This document shows, in pieces, positions 17,203-25,462 of a stretch of DNA of 64,000 nt. The position numbers were made by a program, and so were the translations under genes. The DNA lies in contig NZ_VBRY01000003.1 of NCBI RefSeq assembly GCF_005818865.1, positions 248,001-312,000 of the forward strand. The letters are read 5' to 3'. Within the stretch, counting starts at the first letter, position 1. The number at the start of each line of letters is the position of its first letter. Origin of the DNA: Mariprofundus erugo (GTDB lineage: Bacteria > Pseudomonadota > Zetaproteobacteria > Mariprofundales > Mariprofundaceae). Below the pieces are notes generated by a model, which saw only the letters and a program-made list of their open reading frames with translations, was not told the DNA's origin and ran no database searches.

Positions 17203-18275
17203 GCCGGCTGGCTTTCCAGGGCCGGATAATCGGTGTAACCATGCGCATCACCGCCGTAGAGTGTGGTTTGGTCGACGGGGTTGAGCGGCGCATCCTGACG
17301 GAATCGTTCAGGCAGATCCGGGTTGGCCAGAAACGGGATGCCATAGGCGATCAGGTCGGCCTGGCCTGTGGCAATGGCATGGTCACCACGTTGTTTGTCG
17401 TAACCGCCGTTGGCGATATAGCAGCCGGCAAAGTGACGGCGGATCTCCTGCATATCGACACGCTGATCACTGTCGCCGGTCATGGTGACTTCGACCATGT
17501 GCAGATAGGCTGGTTGCAGGGCCGAGAGGGCGCTGGCGACATGATTGAACAGGGCTTGCGGATCGGAGTCCTGCATATCATTGAAGCCATTGACCGGCGA
17601 GATGCGAATGCCGACCTTGCCGGCACCGATTTCATCGCATACCGCTTTTGTCACCTCCAGCAGCAGACGGGCCCGGTTTTCGATAGAGCCGCCGTAGATA
17701 TCCTGCCGTTTGTTGCTGCCATCGCGCAGAAACTGATCGAGCAGATAGCCATTGGCGGCATGGATCTCCACGCCATCAAAGCCGGCATCCACAGCCATGG
17801 CTGCAGCATGACGGTACTGCTCGATAATGCCGGGAATCTCCTGTTCTGTGAGTGCCCGTGGTGTGACAAAGTCTTTCAGCCCCTCTGCAGTGAATGCCTG
17901 ACCGGCAGGCTTGATTGCACTGGGGGCAACGGGAAGCTCACCGCCATGAAAGACGGGGTGGGAGATGCGCCCGCAGTGCCATAGCTGCACAAAAATATGA
18001 CTGCCTTTGGCATGCACCGCATCGGTGATGGTGCGCCAGCCGGCGACCTGTGAATCAAGGTAAATGCCCGGGGTGGCAGGGTAGCCAACGGCCTGTTCGG
18101 AGATCTGGGCACCTTCGGTGATGATCAGGCCGGCACCGGCACGCTGTGTGTAGTACTCGCTCATCAGCGCGGTAGGGATGGTGGCCGGTGCGCGATTGCG
18201 CGTCATCGGCGCCATCACCATGCGATTACCCAGAGTATGTTCTCCCAGTGGGAAGTTGGAAAACAGATTTGTCAT
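17199..18275 (-). CDS. nemA: Old yellow enzyme family alkene/NADH:flavin oxidoreductase
   Basis: Encodes 358 residues, typical for NemA/XenB-type OYE. Landmarks are MVMAPMTRNRA near the N-terminus, IFVQLWHCGRISHP, the active-site FDGVEIHAANGYLLDQFLRD with its His-Ala-Ala-Asn motif, and RISPVNGFNDM. It binds FMN and reduces activated alkenes, nitro compounds or N-ethylmaleimide with NAD(P)H. The start has AAGGATG upstream. It overlaps the dioxygenase gene by 4 bp. The gene symbol reflects family resemblance; the exact subgroup is not shown. Confidence 0.9.
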   Translation of the reverse strand: MTNLFSNFPLGEHTLGNRMVMAPMTRNRAPATIPTALMSEYYTQRAGAGLIITEGAQISEQAVGYPATPGIYLDSQVAGWRTITDAVHAKGSHIFVQLWHCGRISHPVFHGGELPVAPSAIKPAGQAFTAEGLKDFVTPRALTEQEIPGIIEQYRHAAAMAVDAGFDGVEIHAANGYLLDQFLRDGSNKRQDIYGGSIENRARLLLEVTKAVCDEIGAGKVGIRISPVNGFNDMQDSDPQALFNHVASALSALQPAYLHMVEVTMTGDSDQRVDMQEIRRHFAGCYIANGGYDKQRGDHAIATGQADLIAYGIPFLANPDLPERFRQDAPLNPVDQTTLYGGDAHGYTDYPALESQPA

Positions 18276-18314
18276 ATTTTTTACATCCTTGTGGTTGATG
18301 GTAAGTGGCTTTGT

Positions 18315-19523
18315 TTATGAGCGTCTTTTCAGCATGCAGAACAGCGCTTTGGGAGCCTCGCTGCAGAGCGTCGGGCCAAAGTGACTGTTGCTGATGTCGA
18401 TGATGTCAAAACCGGCAGCAAAGAAGCCCCGGATGTCGGCCTCGTCATAACGGCCGGGAGGGCCGATTTCGCTGAGTTCTGATTTATGAAAACATTTGAG
18501 CAGCAGGATGGCGCCCGGTTTCATCAGGCGCCGGATGGTCTCAAGGTAGGTCTGCCTGTTTTCCTGGTCGGCAAAACAGTGGAATACGCCGCGATCGACC
18601 ACCAGGTCAAATGGCCCGCTCAGTGTGCTCTCAAGCAGGTTATCAACGTGAAACTCGATGCATACCCCTTCTGCTTCGGCCAGGCTTCTGGCGGCCTCGA
18701 TGGCACTCCATGATACATCGCTGGCGGTGACCTGAAAGCCACGCTGTGCCAGTGCGACCGCTTGCGTGCCCGGGCCGCAGCCAAGATCAAGAGCGGCACC
18801 ATCCGTCAGCGCGAGTGCGTCGATGCCCCGGGCGATATCGTCATCAAGGCCGGTATGAAACCAGGGCAGCTGTTCGACAGCTGTTTCCTGATAGCGGGCC
18901 TCCCAGCCTGCAGCCTGAGGCGGAGCATAGGGGGTGCCCCATACGCCGTGATGGACGAGCTCGGAGAGTGGCTTGCGAGCTCTGGCGGCATGTTCGATCG
19001 ACTGCAGCTCCGCTTCCAGCGTTGTACTGTCGCCGGCATGGCCAAGAGCGGTGACGCTCATGATATGCAGGGGTTCGGGAATCTGCAGCGCTGTTCTAAG
19101 GCTGGCCGCATCAAAGCCTCCCATCTGATGGCAGCAGAGACCGAGCGACTCCGCCTGCAGGCAGAGACTGATGGCGGCCTGTCCCGCATCATATTCGGCC
19201 CAGCGATTTTCAAGTCCGTTGTGGGCGAAGAGAGGGTCACACACGGTGACGATCAGAACCGGCGCGTGCTGTGCCCAATGGCGGTTTTTAGGCGCAAGCG
19301 TTGCCAGCAACTGCTGCCACGATGGCTCATCGCGAAAGCGGTCGGCCACAATAAAGCGCCATGGCTGAGCTCCGAAGCATGATGGGGCCCAGCGCGCGGC
19401 CTCAAGGCAGGCAGCGACCTGTTCGGGGGTTACAGCTTTTTCAGCGGCAAAGGAGCGGCTGCTCCAGCGCCTGGCCAGCAGTCGTTCGATCGGTGCCTGT
19501 ACGTTCATCCGTTGTTGGGCCAT
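18315..19523 (-). CDS. Nitroreductase-SAM methyltransferase fusion
   Basis: Encodes 402 residues. Residues about 10-185 are a nitroreductase fold: RRWSSRSFAAEKAV, ARWAPSCFGAQPWRFIV, and GLCCHQMGGFD with the FMN-binding layout. Residues about 200-400 are a class I methyltransferase with LDLGCGPGTQAVALAQRG (motif I), ASDVSW, and FDLVVDRGVFHCF, close to the TehB/TPMT-like group. A linker EARYQETAVEQLPWFHTG starts the second domain. AAGGAG precedes the ATG. It is the first gene of the minus-strand run of OYE, dioxygenase and efflux genes. Both domains look complete; the combined reaction is unknown. Confidence 0.85.
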   Translation of the reverse strand: MAQQRMNVQAPIERLLARRWSSRSFAAEKAVTPEQVAACLEAARWAPSCFGAQPWRFIVADRFRDEPSWQQLLATLAPKNRHWAQHAPVLIVTVCDPLFAHNGLENRWAEYDAGQAAISLCLQAESLGLCCHQMGGFDAASLRTALQIPEPLHIMSVTALGHAGDSTTLEAELQSIEHAARARKPLSELVHHGVWGTPYAPPQAAGWEARYQETAVEQLPWFHTGLDDDIARGIDALALTDGAALDLGCGPGTQAVALAQRGFQVTASDVSWSAIEAARSLAEAEGVCIEFHVDNLLESTLSGPFDLVVDRGVFHCFADQENRQTYLETIRRLMKPGAILLLKCFHKSELSEIGPPGRYDEADIRGFFAAGFDIIDISNSHFGPTLCSEAPKALFCMLKRRS

Positions 19524-19574
19524 CTGAACTCCTTTGTAGATGATGCATCAAATTGGGTGGTTGTGAGCCGGTGC

Positions 19575-19634
19575 TGCTAAGGAGATGCGGATTTATTGCC
19601 CTCCATGGCTCGCTCGGAAGCGCCGACACATCAG
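19575..19634 (-). repeat. Dispersed repeats B and C, permuted and inverted
   Basis: The reverse complement gives a GATGTGTCGGCGCTTCCGAG block (module C) and then GGCAATAAATCCGCATCTCC (part of module B). At 27130-27197 the same two blocks occur in the opposite order. This suggests a composite element whose boundaries are circularly permuted. Confidence 0.65.
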
Positions 19635-19687
19635 CGCTTCCCTGACGTCGCCCCCGGATGCGAGGGCGACGTTAGCATGGTATCTGT

Positions 19688-20272
19688 TTACTGGCGGACG
19701 CCTTCGATGGAGAGGAAGAGTTCCACATTTTCAGCAACCGGACCGAGCATGGCTGCCTTCTTCATGTTGTAATCGGAGAGGTGCAGTGTGGTATGTCCCT
19801 CGAAACCGCGACGGTAGCCACCCCATGGATCATTGCCGGTGCCGATCTGCTCCACATTGATATCGATCTTCTTGCTGATGCCGTGAAGATTCAGGGTGCC
19901 GTGAATGATGCCGCTCTCCTTGCCGGTTGGCTCATAGGAGCTGCTTTCGAATGTGGCTACAGGAAAATGCTCGACGTCGAAAAAGTCGGCGCTTCTCAGG
20001 TGTTTATTGCGCTCGGCATGGTTGGTGTCGAGGCTGGCTGTTTCAATGCTGACATCGACGCGGTTGTTTTCAGGGTGCTGTTCGTCATAGGTGAATTTGC
20101 CATCGAAGGTGCGGAATGAGCCCAGCAGCCAGCTGTAGCCCAGATGTTTGATTTTAAACTCGATGAAAGCGTGTTGTCCCTTGATATCAAAGTTATAATG
20201 TTCTGCGGCCTGGGCCGGCAGCGCGGCGGCTACGGTGATCAGTGCGGTTGCAAGCAGGTGTTTCAATTTCAT
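19688..20272 (-). CDS. yceI: YceI family periplasmic protein
   Basis: Encodes 194 residues from ATG 20272. MKLKHLLATALITVAAALPAQAA is a clear signal peptide, and AAGGAGAAA precedes the start. The mature part is the YceI lipocalin-like beta-barrel: Y.FD..HAFIEFKIKHLGYSWLLG near the N-terminus and ETASLDTNHAERNKHLRSADFFD. The family binds isoprenoid chains and often pairs with cytochrome b561, as here (20397-20933, same strand). The exact substrate is unknown. Confidence 0.92.
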   Translation of the reverse strand: MKLKHLLATALITVAAALPAQAAEHYNFDIKGQHAFIEFKIKHLGYSWLLGSFRTFDGKFTYDEQHPENNRVDVSIETASLDTNHAERNKHLRSADFFDVEHFPVATFESSSYEPTGKESGIIHGTLNLHGISKKIDINVEQIGTGNDPWGGYRRGFEGHTTLHLSDYNMKKAAMLGPVAENVELFLSIEGVRQ

Positions 20273-20396
20273 GGTTTTTCTCCTTTTGTGTTGTGATACA
20301 TGGCGGGATCGATGGTGTAAACCATTGATTTTGTGGGTGAAGGCAATGTCGGTGCTTGCCTTTGTATGGTGTTCGCTGGCAGGGGGCATTGAGTCA

Positions 20397-20933
20397 TCAG
20401 CGTCCGAACATACGCAGTAGCGTGTTGTCCCTGTCGATAAAGTGGTGCTTGAGTGCAGCGCCGGCATGCAGCACGGTCAGGCCGATGATGGCCCATGCAC
20501 CAAGGCGGTGGATGGTGCCGATCAGATCCGCCTGCTGCCTGTCGAATGTCAGTGTGGCAGGAATTGTGAACCAGCCGAACAGATCAATGCCGGTACCCTC
20601 CGCTGTCGGGATCAGGTAACCCGAGCACATGACGATGAACATCAGCACATAGTGCAGCCGGTGTACGGCCAGTGCGACCAGCTGCTCCCACCACTGTCCG
20701 GCCAGTGCGGGGCGTGTATTGATCAGCCGCCAGCCGAAGCGGACGATGAGCATCAGCATCAGCAGCATGCCGATGCTTTTGTGCAGCTCCGGTGCATCAT
20801 GATACCAGCGGTCATAGTAGGTCAGGCTGGTCATCCATACCCCCAGTGCGAACATGGCAATGATCGCAATCGCCATCAGCCAGTGCAGTGCGATACTCGG
20901 CCAGCCGTATGATGTTGCTGTATTGCGGAACAT
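20397..20933 (-). CDS. Cytochrome b561 family protein
   Basis: Encodes 178 residues from ATG 20933 (MFRNTATSYGWPSIALHWLMA). Four membrane helices are visible, with haem-ligand histidines in ALHWLMA, ELHKSIGM, RLHYVLM and VLHAGAALKHH. This is the bacterial CybB-like group that passes electrons between quinol and periplasmic partners. It lies 124 bp upstream of yceI in the same direction, the arrangement of the E. coli yceJ-yceI pair, and is divergent from the LysR gene. Confidence 0.92.
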   Translation of the reverse strand: MFRNTATSYGWPSIALHWLMAIAIIAMFALGVWMTSLTYYDRWYHDAPELHKSIGMLLMLMLIVRFGWRLINTRPALAGQWWEQLVALAVHRLHYVLMFIVMCSGYLIPTAEGTGIDLFGWFTIPATLTFDRQQADLIGTIHRLGAWAIIGLTVLHAGAALKHHFIDRDNTLLRMFGR

Positions 20934-21157
20934 GTGAATGCGCACTCCTTGGGGTGATGCCGATTGATTACCCTGCGGGCAAACATCAGCTCGCTCGGGT
21001 AAAAGCGATTTTTTCTTCACTTGCAAATCAGCAGGCTGTGCGCCCGGTTTGACGCGCTGCCCGACCCATGGGGCAATGATGGTGACATAGACGATTGATA
21101 AAAAGCATAAAAAATCGATAGACTTGATTGATTAAATGAATCATTCATCATGCGTCG

Positions 21158-22036
21158 ATGACGCTTGATCAGTTAAGGGCCTTATGTGCCGTGGTAGAGC
21201 AGGGGGGCTTTCATGCCGCCTCCCAAGCGCTGTTTCGCAGCCAGTCGGCGATCAGTATTGCGATCAGGAATCTTGAGCAGGAGCTCGGCCTTTCATTATT
21301 TGATCGCAACGGTTACCGGCCGGTGCTGACCCCTGAGGGGCAGGTCCTTTATGGCAAGGCGAGGAGTATTCTCGCCCGCAGTGAAGAGATGGCCAGCATT
21401 GCCAGTCACTTTGCCCGCGGTGAAGAGACGGAGATTTCACTGGCCATGAGTGCGATTGCGCCGGTTGAGCAGGTGCTCGAAGTGATCCGGGCTGTTTCGC
21501 TCCGGGCTCCGGCGACAAGGATGAGTCTGCAGGTGGAAAATATGGGGGGGACCCTTGAGCGCCTGCAGGAGAAGGCGGTCAACTTTGCGATTGCCGAGCA
21601 GTTTGTGCCCGTCGATGGCGTTGAGCAGGTGCGCCTGACGTCGACCGAAATGGTGGCTGTGATTTCACCATCATTTTCGCTGGCTCACCGCTATCCGCGC
21701 ATGACGCTGGCGGATCTTGAGTCCTGCGTGCAGGTGGTGGTGCGTGATACCAGTCGCCGTTTGCCAAAACAGACGGCCGGTGTGCTTGCCGGTGCGCCAC
21801 AGTGGCTGGTCAACGATTTTGATATGAAAAAACGGATGATTATGTCGGGTGCCGGATGGGGGCGAATGCCGCGTCACCGTGTCAACGAGGAGCTTGCCGA
21901 TGGCCGGTTGCTGGCTCTCGCCGGTAAGGGGCTGGATGCCATGAAAATCGATATGTATCTGTTTCGCCGCCTCGATGAGCCGATGGGGCCGGTGGGGGAG
22001 TCGTTGTGGCAGCTGCTGCAACAGTGCAAATATTGA
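21158..22036 (+). CDS. LysR family transcriptional regulator
   Basis: Encodes 292 residues. It has an N-terminal winged helix-turn-helix (TLDQLRALCAVVEQGGFHAA; ALFRSQSAISIAIRNLEQELG). The effector-binding domain starts around residue 90, with a late MSGAGWGRMPRHRV segment typical of the family. It is divergent from cytochrome b561/yceI with a 224-bp AT-rich gap, so these are its likely targets. The inducer is unknown. Confidence 0.93.
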   Translation: MTLDQLRALCAVVEQGGFHAASQALFRSQSAISIAIRNLEQELGLSLFDRNGYRPVLTPEGQVLYGKARSILARSEEMASIASHFARGEETEISLAMSAIAPVEQVLEVIRAVSLRAPATRMSLQVENMGGTLERLQEKAVNFAIAEQFVPVDGVEQVRLTSTEMVAVISPSFSLAHRYPRMTLADLESCVQVVVRDTSRRLPKQTAGVLAGAPQWLVNDFDMKKRMIMSGAGWGRMPRHRVNEELADGRLLALAGKGLDAMKIDMYLFRRLDEPMGPVGESLWQLLQQCKY

Positions 22037-22394
22037 CGGGGTAGAAAAACAAAAGAGCCCCGGGGAGGGACCGGAGCTCTTTGCTTCTGCTTCAAAACTG
22101 GGTCCGGAGGGGATCAGGGAGGGAGGAGGTCCGCCCCGGACATGGCGAACGTTACGGGGCTGGCTGTGAGGCTTCCGTGAATCACTCATGAAAATGTATT
22201 CATGCGCAGAAGAAGCGCTTCCTCGGATAACTGCGGGGAACGGTTTGGTGTCGATTGCAAACAGATGATTGACCCACCGGCAGGAGATTACAGAATAGCT
22301 GATTCATCCGGGATCAGGGGAGGGCAGCTTTGATGGCTGTTCAGGCCGCAGTCGCCATGTTTCTTCTGAGTGAATGGGATGCCAGGGAGTCTTG
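22037..22394. other. Intergenic region before ffh
   Basis: This 358-bp gap contains the intrinsic terminator of the LysR gene at 22052-22082 and the AGGGAG ribosome-binding site of ffh. I looked for an SRP RNA signature next to ffh and saw none. Nothing else is recognised. Confidence 0.5.
22052..22082 (+). terminator. Rho-independent terminator of the LysR gene
   Basis: AAAGAGCCCCGG and CCGGAGCTCTTT pair at 11 of 12 positions around a 7-base loop, then TGCTTCTGCTT. It starts 16 bp after the LysR stop. Confidence 0.8.
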
Positions 22395-23765
22395 ATGTTT
22401 AATCGTTTGAGCGAGAAGCTGGGAGATATTGCGCACAAGCTGCGTGGTTCCGCCCGCATTTCCGAATCTGATCTTGATGCCACCTTGCGTGAGATGCGTA
22501 TGGCGTTGCTGGAGGCCGATGTGGCCCTGCCGGTGGTGCGTCACCTGATGGAAGAGGTGCGTGAGCAGGCGCTGGGAGCCGAGGTGGCCCGCAGTCTGCA
22601 GCCGGGTCAGGTCATTATTAAAATTCTGCATGATGTGCTTGCCGATCTTCTCGGTGGTCAGCGGCGTGACCTTGATCTGAGCAAGATCCCGTCAGTGATT
22701 CTTCTTTGCGGTTTGCAGGGTGCCGGTAAAACGACAACGGCAGGTAAACTTGCCAGGCTGCTTGTGGCACAGGGGAAAAAGGTAGCCCTGACCAGTGTGG
22801 ACGCAACCCGTCCTGCGGCACGTGAACAGCTGCAGGTGCTGGCCGGTCAGGTGGATGTGCCATACATCGCCGGTGTCGGTCAGACGGCTGCGGCCATGGC
22901 CCGTTCGGCGATCAATGAAGCCGGTCGCAGCGGTTGTCATGTATTGATTCTGGATACAGCCGGCCGTCAGGTGGTGGACGATGCCCTGATGGCGGAGATC
23001 CGCGAAGTGGCCGAGGCGGTCAAGGCCAGCGAGCGCCTGCTGGTGCTCGATTCGATGACCGGTCAGACGGCGCTGCCGATTGCCGAACAGTTCCATGCGG
23101 CTGTGACCATGACCGGCTGCATTCTTACCAAGACCGATGCGGATGTGCGCGGTGGTGCGGCGCTCTCTGTGGCGCGCAGTACCGGTGTACCGGTGCGCTA
23201 TGTCGGTACCGGCGAAAAAATTGAAGCCTTTGAGGTGTTTGATCCAAGGCGTATGGCCGGCCGTATTCTCGGTCAGGGCGACGTGGTGGGGCTGGTTGAG
23301 AAGATCCAGTCAACGGTGGATCATGCCCAGGCCCAGAAGGCTGCGGACAAACTCAAAAAGGGACAGTTTGATCTGGGCGATTTCGCCGAGCAGCTTGGCC
23401 AGATGCAGAATATGGGCGGCATGGCCGGTATGCTGAAGATGTTGCCGGGTGTGAAGCTGCCGCAGGAAGCGCTGGCTCAGATGGATGACAAACCGATCAA
23501 GCGTATGCAGGCGATGGTCTATTCGATGACATTGAAAGAGCGTCGCTATCCGAAAATCATCAATGGCAGTCGCAAGAAGCGTATTGCGGCCGGTTCCGGT
23601 ACCACGGTGCAGGAGCTGAACCAGATGCTCAAGCAGTTTGCCCAGATGCAGAAGATGATGAAGAAGATGAAAGGCTCCAAGGGGCGCCGGATGATGGCGC
23701 AGCTGGCCGGCCGCTTCGGTGGTATGGGCGGCGGTATGCCACCGGGCATGCCACCGAAGAAGTAG
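22395..23765 (+). CDS. ffh: Signal recognition particle GTPase Ffh
   Basis: Encodes 456 residues from ATG 22395 (MFNRLSEKLGDIAHKLRG), the conserved N-terminus; the in-frame ATG at 22374 is less likely. N domain, then G domain with GLQGAGKTTTAGKLARLL (P-loop), DATRPAAREQL, DTAGRQ and TKTDADVRGGAA. The methionine-rich M domain includes QMQNMGGMAGMLKMLPG and ends GGMPPGMPPKK. It binds signal sequences on ribosomes together with 4.5S RNA and docks to FtsY. It stands alone here, with no rpsP or rimM downstream. Confidence 0.97.
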   Translation: MFNRLSEKLGDIAHKLRGSARISESDLDATLREMRMALLEADVALPVVRHLMEEVREQALGAEVARSLQPGQVIIKILHDVLADLLGGQRRDLDLSKIPSVILLCGLQGAGKTTTAGKLARLLVAQGKKVALTSVDATRPAAREQLQVLAGQVDVPYIAGVGQTAAAMARSAINEAGRSGCHVLILDTAGRQVVDDALMAEIREVAEAVKASERLLVLDSMTGQTALPIAEQFHAAVTMTGCILTKTDADVRGGAALSVARSTGVPVRYVGTGEKIEAFEVFDPRRMAGRILGQGDVVGLVEKIQSTVDHAQAQKAADKLKKGQFDLGDFAEQLGQMQNMGGMAGMLKMLPGVKLPQEALAQMDDKPIKRMQAMVYSMTLKERRYPKIINGSRKKRIAAGSGTTVQELNQMLKQFAQMQKMMKKMKGSKGRRMMAQLAGRFGGMGGGMPPGMPPKK

Positions 23766-23777
23766 GTCCGCCGGGGG

Positions 23778-24212
23778 CTACAGGGCGACGAGCAGGGCGC
23801 CGGCAGCGATCAGTGCAATACCGATCCAGTTGCCGGTGCTCAGCTGCTCACTGAGAAAGAGGACGCCGAAGATGGCGACCAGCACCACGCTCAGTTTGTC
23901 GATCGGTGCGACCTGCGAGGCATTGCCCAGTTTCAGGGCGCGGAAATAGCACAGCCATGAGGCACCGGTGGCAAGACCTGACAGGGTAAGAAAGAGCAGG
24001 GTTTTAGCTGAGAGCTCCTGCAGCGGCTGGAACTGATGCGTCGTCCAGACAATCAGTGCAAGTACCAGCAGCACAATTACCGTGCGCAGCAGTGTGGCAA
24101 AGTCGGCATTGATATCGCTGACACCCACCTTGGCAAAGATCGCTGTCAGTGCGGCAAACAGGGCCGACAGAAGCGCCCAGAATTGCCATGAATCAAGAAA
24201 GTTCGGATACAT
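23778..24212 (-). CDS. EamA/DMT family half-size transporter
   Basis: Encodes 144 residues and five probable membrane helices, equal to one EamA repeat: WALLSALFAALTAIFAKVGV, a GLATGASWLCYFRALKLG signature, and NWIGIALIAAGALLVAL. Single-repeat members likely function as dimers and export small metabolites. It is convergent with ffh with only a 12-bp gap. The substrate is unknown. Confidence 0.88.
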   Translation of the reverse strand: MYPNFLDSWQFWALLSALFAALTAIFAKVGVSDINADFATLLRTVIVLLVLALIVWTTHQFQPLQELSAKTLLFLTLSGLATGASWLCYFRALKLGNASQVAPIDKLSVVLVAIFGVLFLSEQLSTGNWIGIALIAAGALLVAL

Positions 24213-24306
24213 TGTTTACTCCCGCACGCTGATAAGCTGAGAGCGGATGTCGCTGCGATCTGGTGGTGTCAGGCAAGGAGCATCCGCGCTGGCTGTCTGC
24301 CGCCGC

Positions 24307-25326
24307 TTATGCGTCGCTGTCGCCGATTTCCAGTACCAGTTTCCCCGTCATGGAGCCGGCCTCGATCAGCTGGTGGGCTTTGGCCGCCTGCTCCAGCGGC
24401 AGCGTCTCTGAAACAAAAACGGAAAGTTTACGCTCATCAAAGAGCTGGGCGCACTGTTCAAGAATATCGCCCTGATAAGCCAGTGCCTCATCCATCTGCA
24501 TGACGGCTGGGGTTAGCATCAGCTCCTGCGATACGCGGATATTGCGCATGCGAATGGTTTTCCAGTCGGTATCTTCCGGCACCTGCAGGATCGTCACGAT
24601 ATCGCCATATACGCGTGTGGCGGTGACCAGCTGGTTGAAACTCTGGCCGCCGACGGTGTCAAATGCGACATCCACACCGGTGCCATCCGTCCAGGCGAGC
24701 AAGGCTTCTGTCACCTGCTGCTCACGATAGTTGATGATCAGGTCGGCACCGAGCTGGCGTACGAATTCTGCCTTTTCATCCGAGCTGACGCTGGTGGCCA
24801 CACTGCAGCCGGCCAGCTTTGCCAGCTGGATCGCCACATGGCCGACGCCACCGGCACCGGCGCCAATGTAGATCTTCTGGCCAGCTTGCAGGCGGGCGCG
24901 ATCAAACAGCGATTCCCATGCGGTAATCAGTACCAGCGGTGCGCCTGCGGCGTCGGTGAAGTCGAGGCAGTCCGGCTTTTGGGCGGCACAGATTTCCGGT
25001 ATGGCGATGTATTCAGCGTAGTTGCCGGCAGACTGGCCGCCGCGCTGCTGACCCAGCCCGCCATAGCAGTAGTAAACGGCATCGCCCGGTTCAAAGCGGC
25101 TGACATTTTCACCGGTTGCCTCAACGATGCCGGCACCGTCACAGCCGAGAATGGCCGGGGCGCTGCCAAAATAGAGGCCGCGGCTGCGCAGCTTGGTGTC
25201 CACCGGATTGACGCCGGCAGCCATGATGCGGATGAGCAGGTCATCCGGCCCACAGGTGGGGAGGGTGGTTTCACCGGGGGTCAGCACATCTGCTTCGCCG
25301 GTGGTATTCATCATCACTGCACGCAT
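24307..25326 (-). CDS. Zinc-type MDR quinone oxidoreductase-like dehydrogenase
   Basis: Encodes 339 residues. The N-terminal GroES-like fold has GVNPVDTKLRSRGLYFG and LGCDGAGIVEATGENV. The Rossmann domain has YIGAGAGGVGHVAIQLAKLAG, then AFDTVGGQSFNQL. It belongs to the medium-chain dehydrogenase/reductase, zeta-crystallin-like subgroup, which uses NADPH and usually lacks zinc despite the name. Probable role is reduction of quinones or reactive carbonyls. It is divergent from cimA. Confidence 0.9.
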   Translation of the reverse strand: MRAVMMNTTGEADVLTPGETTLPTCGPDDLLIRIMAAGVNPVDTKLRSRGLYFGSAPAILGCDGAGIVEATGENVSRFEPGDAVYYCYGGLGQQRGGQSAGNYAEYIAIPEICAAQKPDCLDFTDAAGAPLVLITAWESLFDRARLQAGQKIYIGAGAGGVGHVAIQLAKLAGCSVATSVSSDEKAEFVRQLGADLIINYREQQVTEALLAWTDGTGVDVAFDTVGGQSFNQLVTATRVYGDIVTILQVPEDTDWKTIRMRNIRVSQELMLTPAVMQMDEALAYQGDILEQCAQLFDERKLSVFVSETLPLEQAAKAHQLIEAGSMTGKLVLEIGDSDA

Positions 25327-25384
25327 CGTTCACTCCTGATTGAAAGGTGCCATTTCAGCACAGTTCCCCCCATCTGAAAAGTCG

Positions 25385-25412
25385 TTACAGTTTTACCACC
25401 CCGGCGTATCAT
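25385..25412 (+). promoter_or_regulatory. Possible cimA promoter overlapped by a hairpin
   Basis: TTACAG (25385-25390), 16 bases, TATCAT (25407-25412). The -10 lies in the loop of CCGGC-GTATCAT-GCCGG. A plausible sigma-70 promoter, about 50 bp upstream of the cimA start. Confidence 0.35.
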
Positions 25413-25462
25413 GCCGGTGGCCGCAGCCATGCGGATGAACCATCCGGAAGGGAAGCAACGAC

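Noticed and set aside
21129-21143. TGATT-N5-AATCA dyad as the LysR operator
   Set aside because: It lies in the right place, but arms are short, the region is AT-rich and the LysR T-N11-A pattern is not met, so it was not listed as a feature.
22083-22394. SRP RNA gene next to ffh
   Set aside because: A GGTCCGGAGGGGATCAGG stretch faintly recalls the 4.5S RNA tip, but no closing helix or flanking structure was found.
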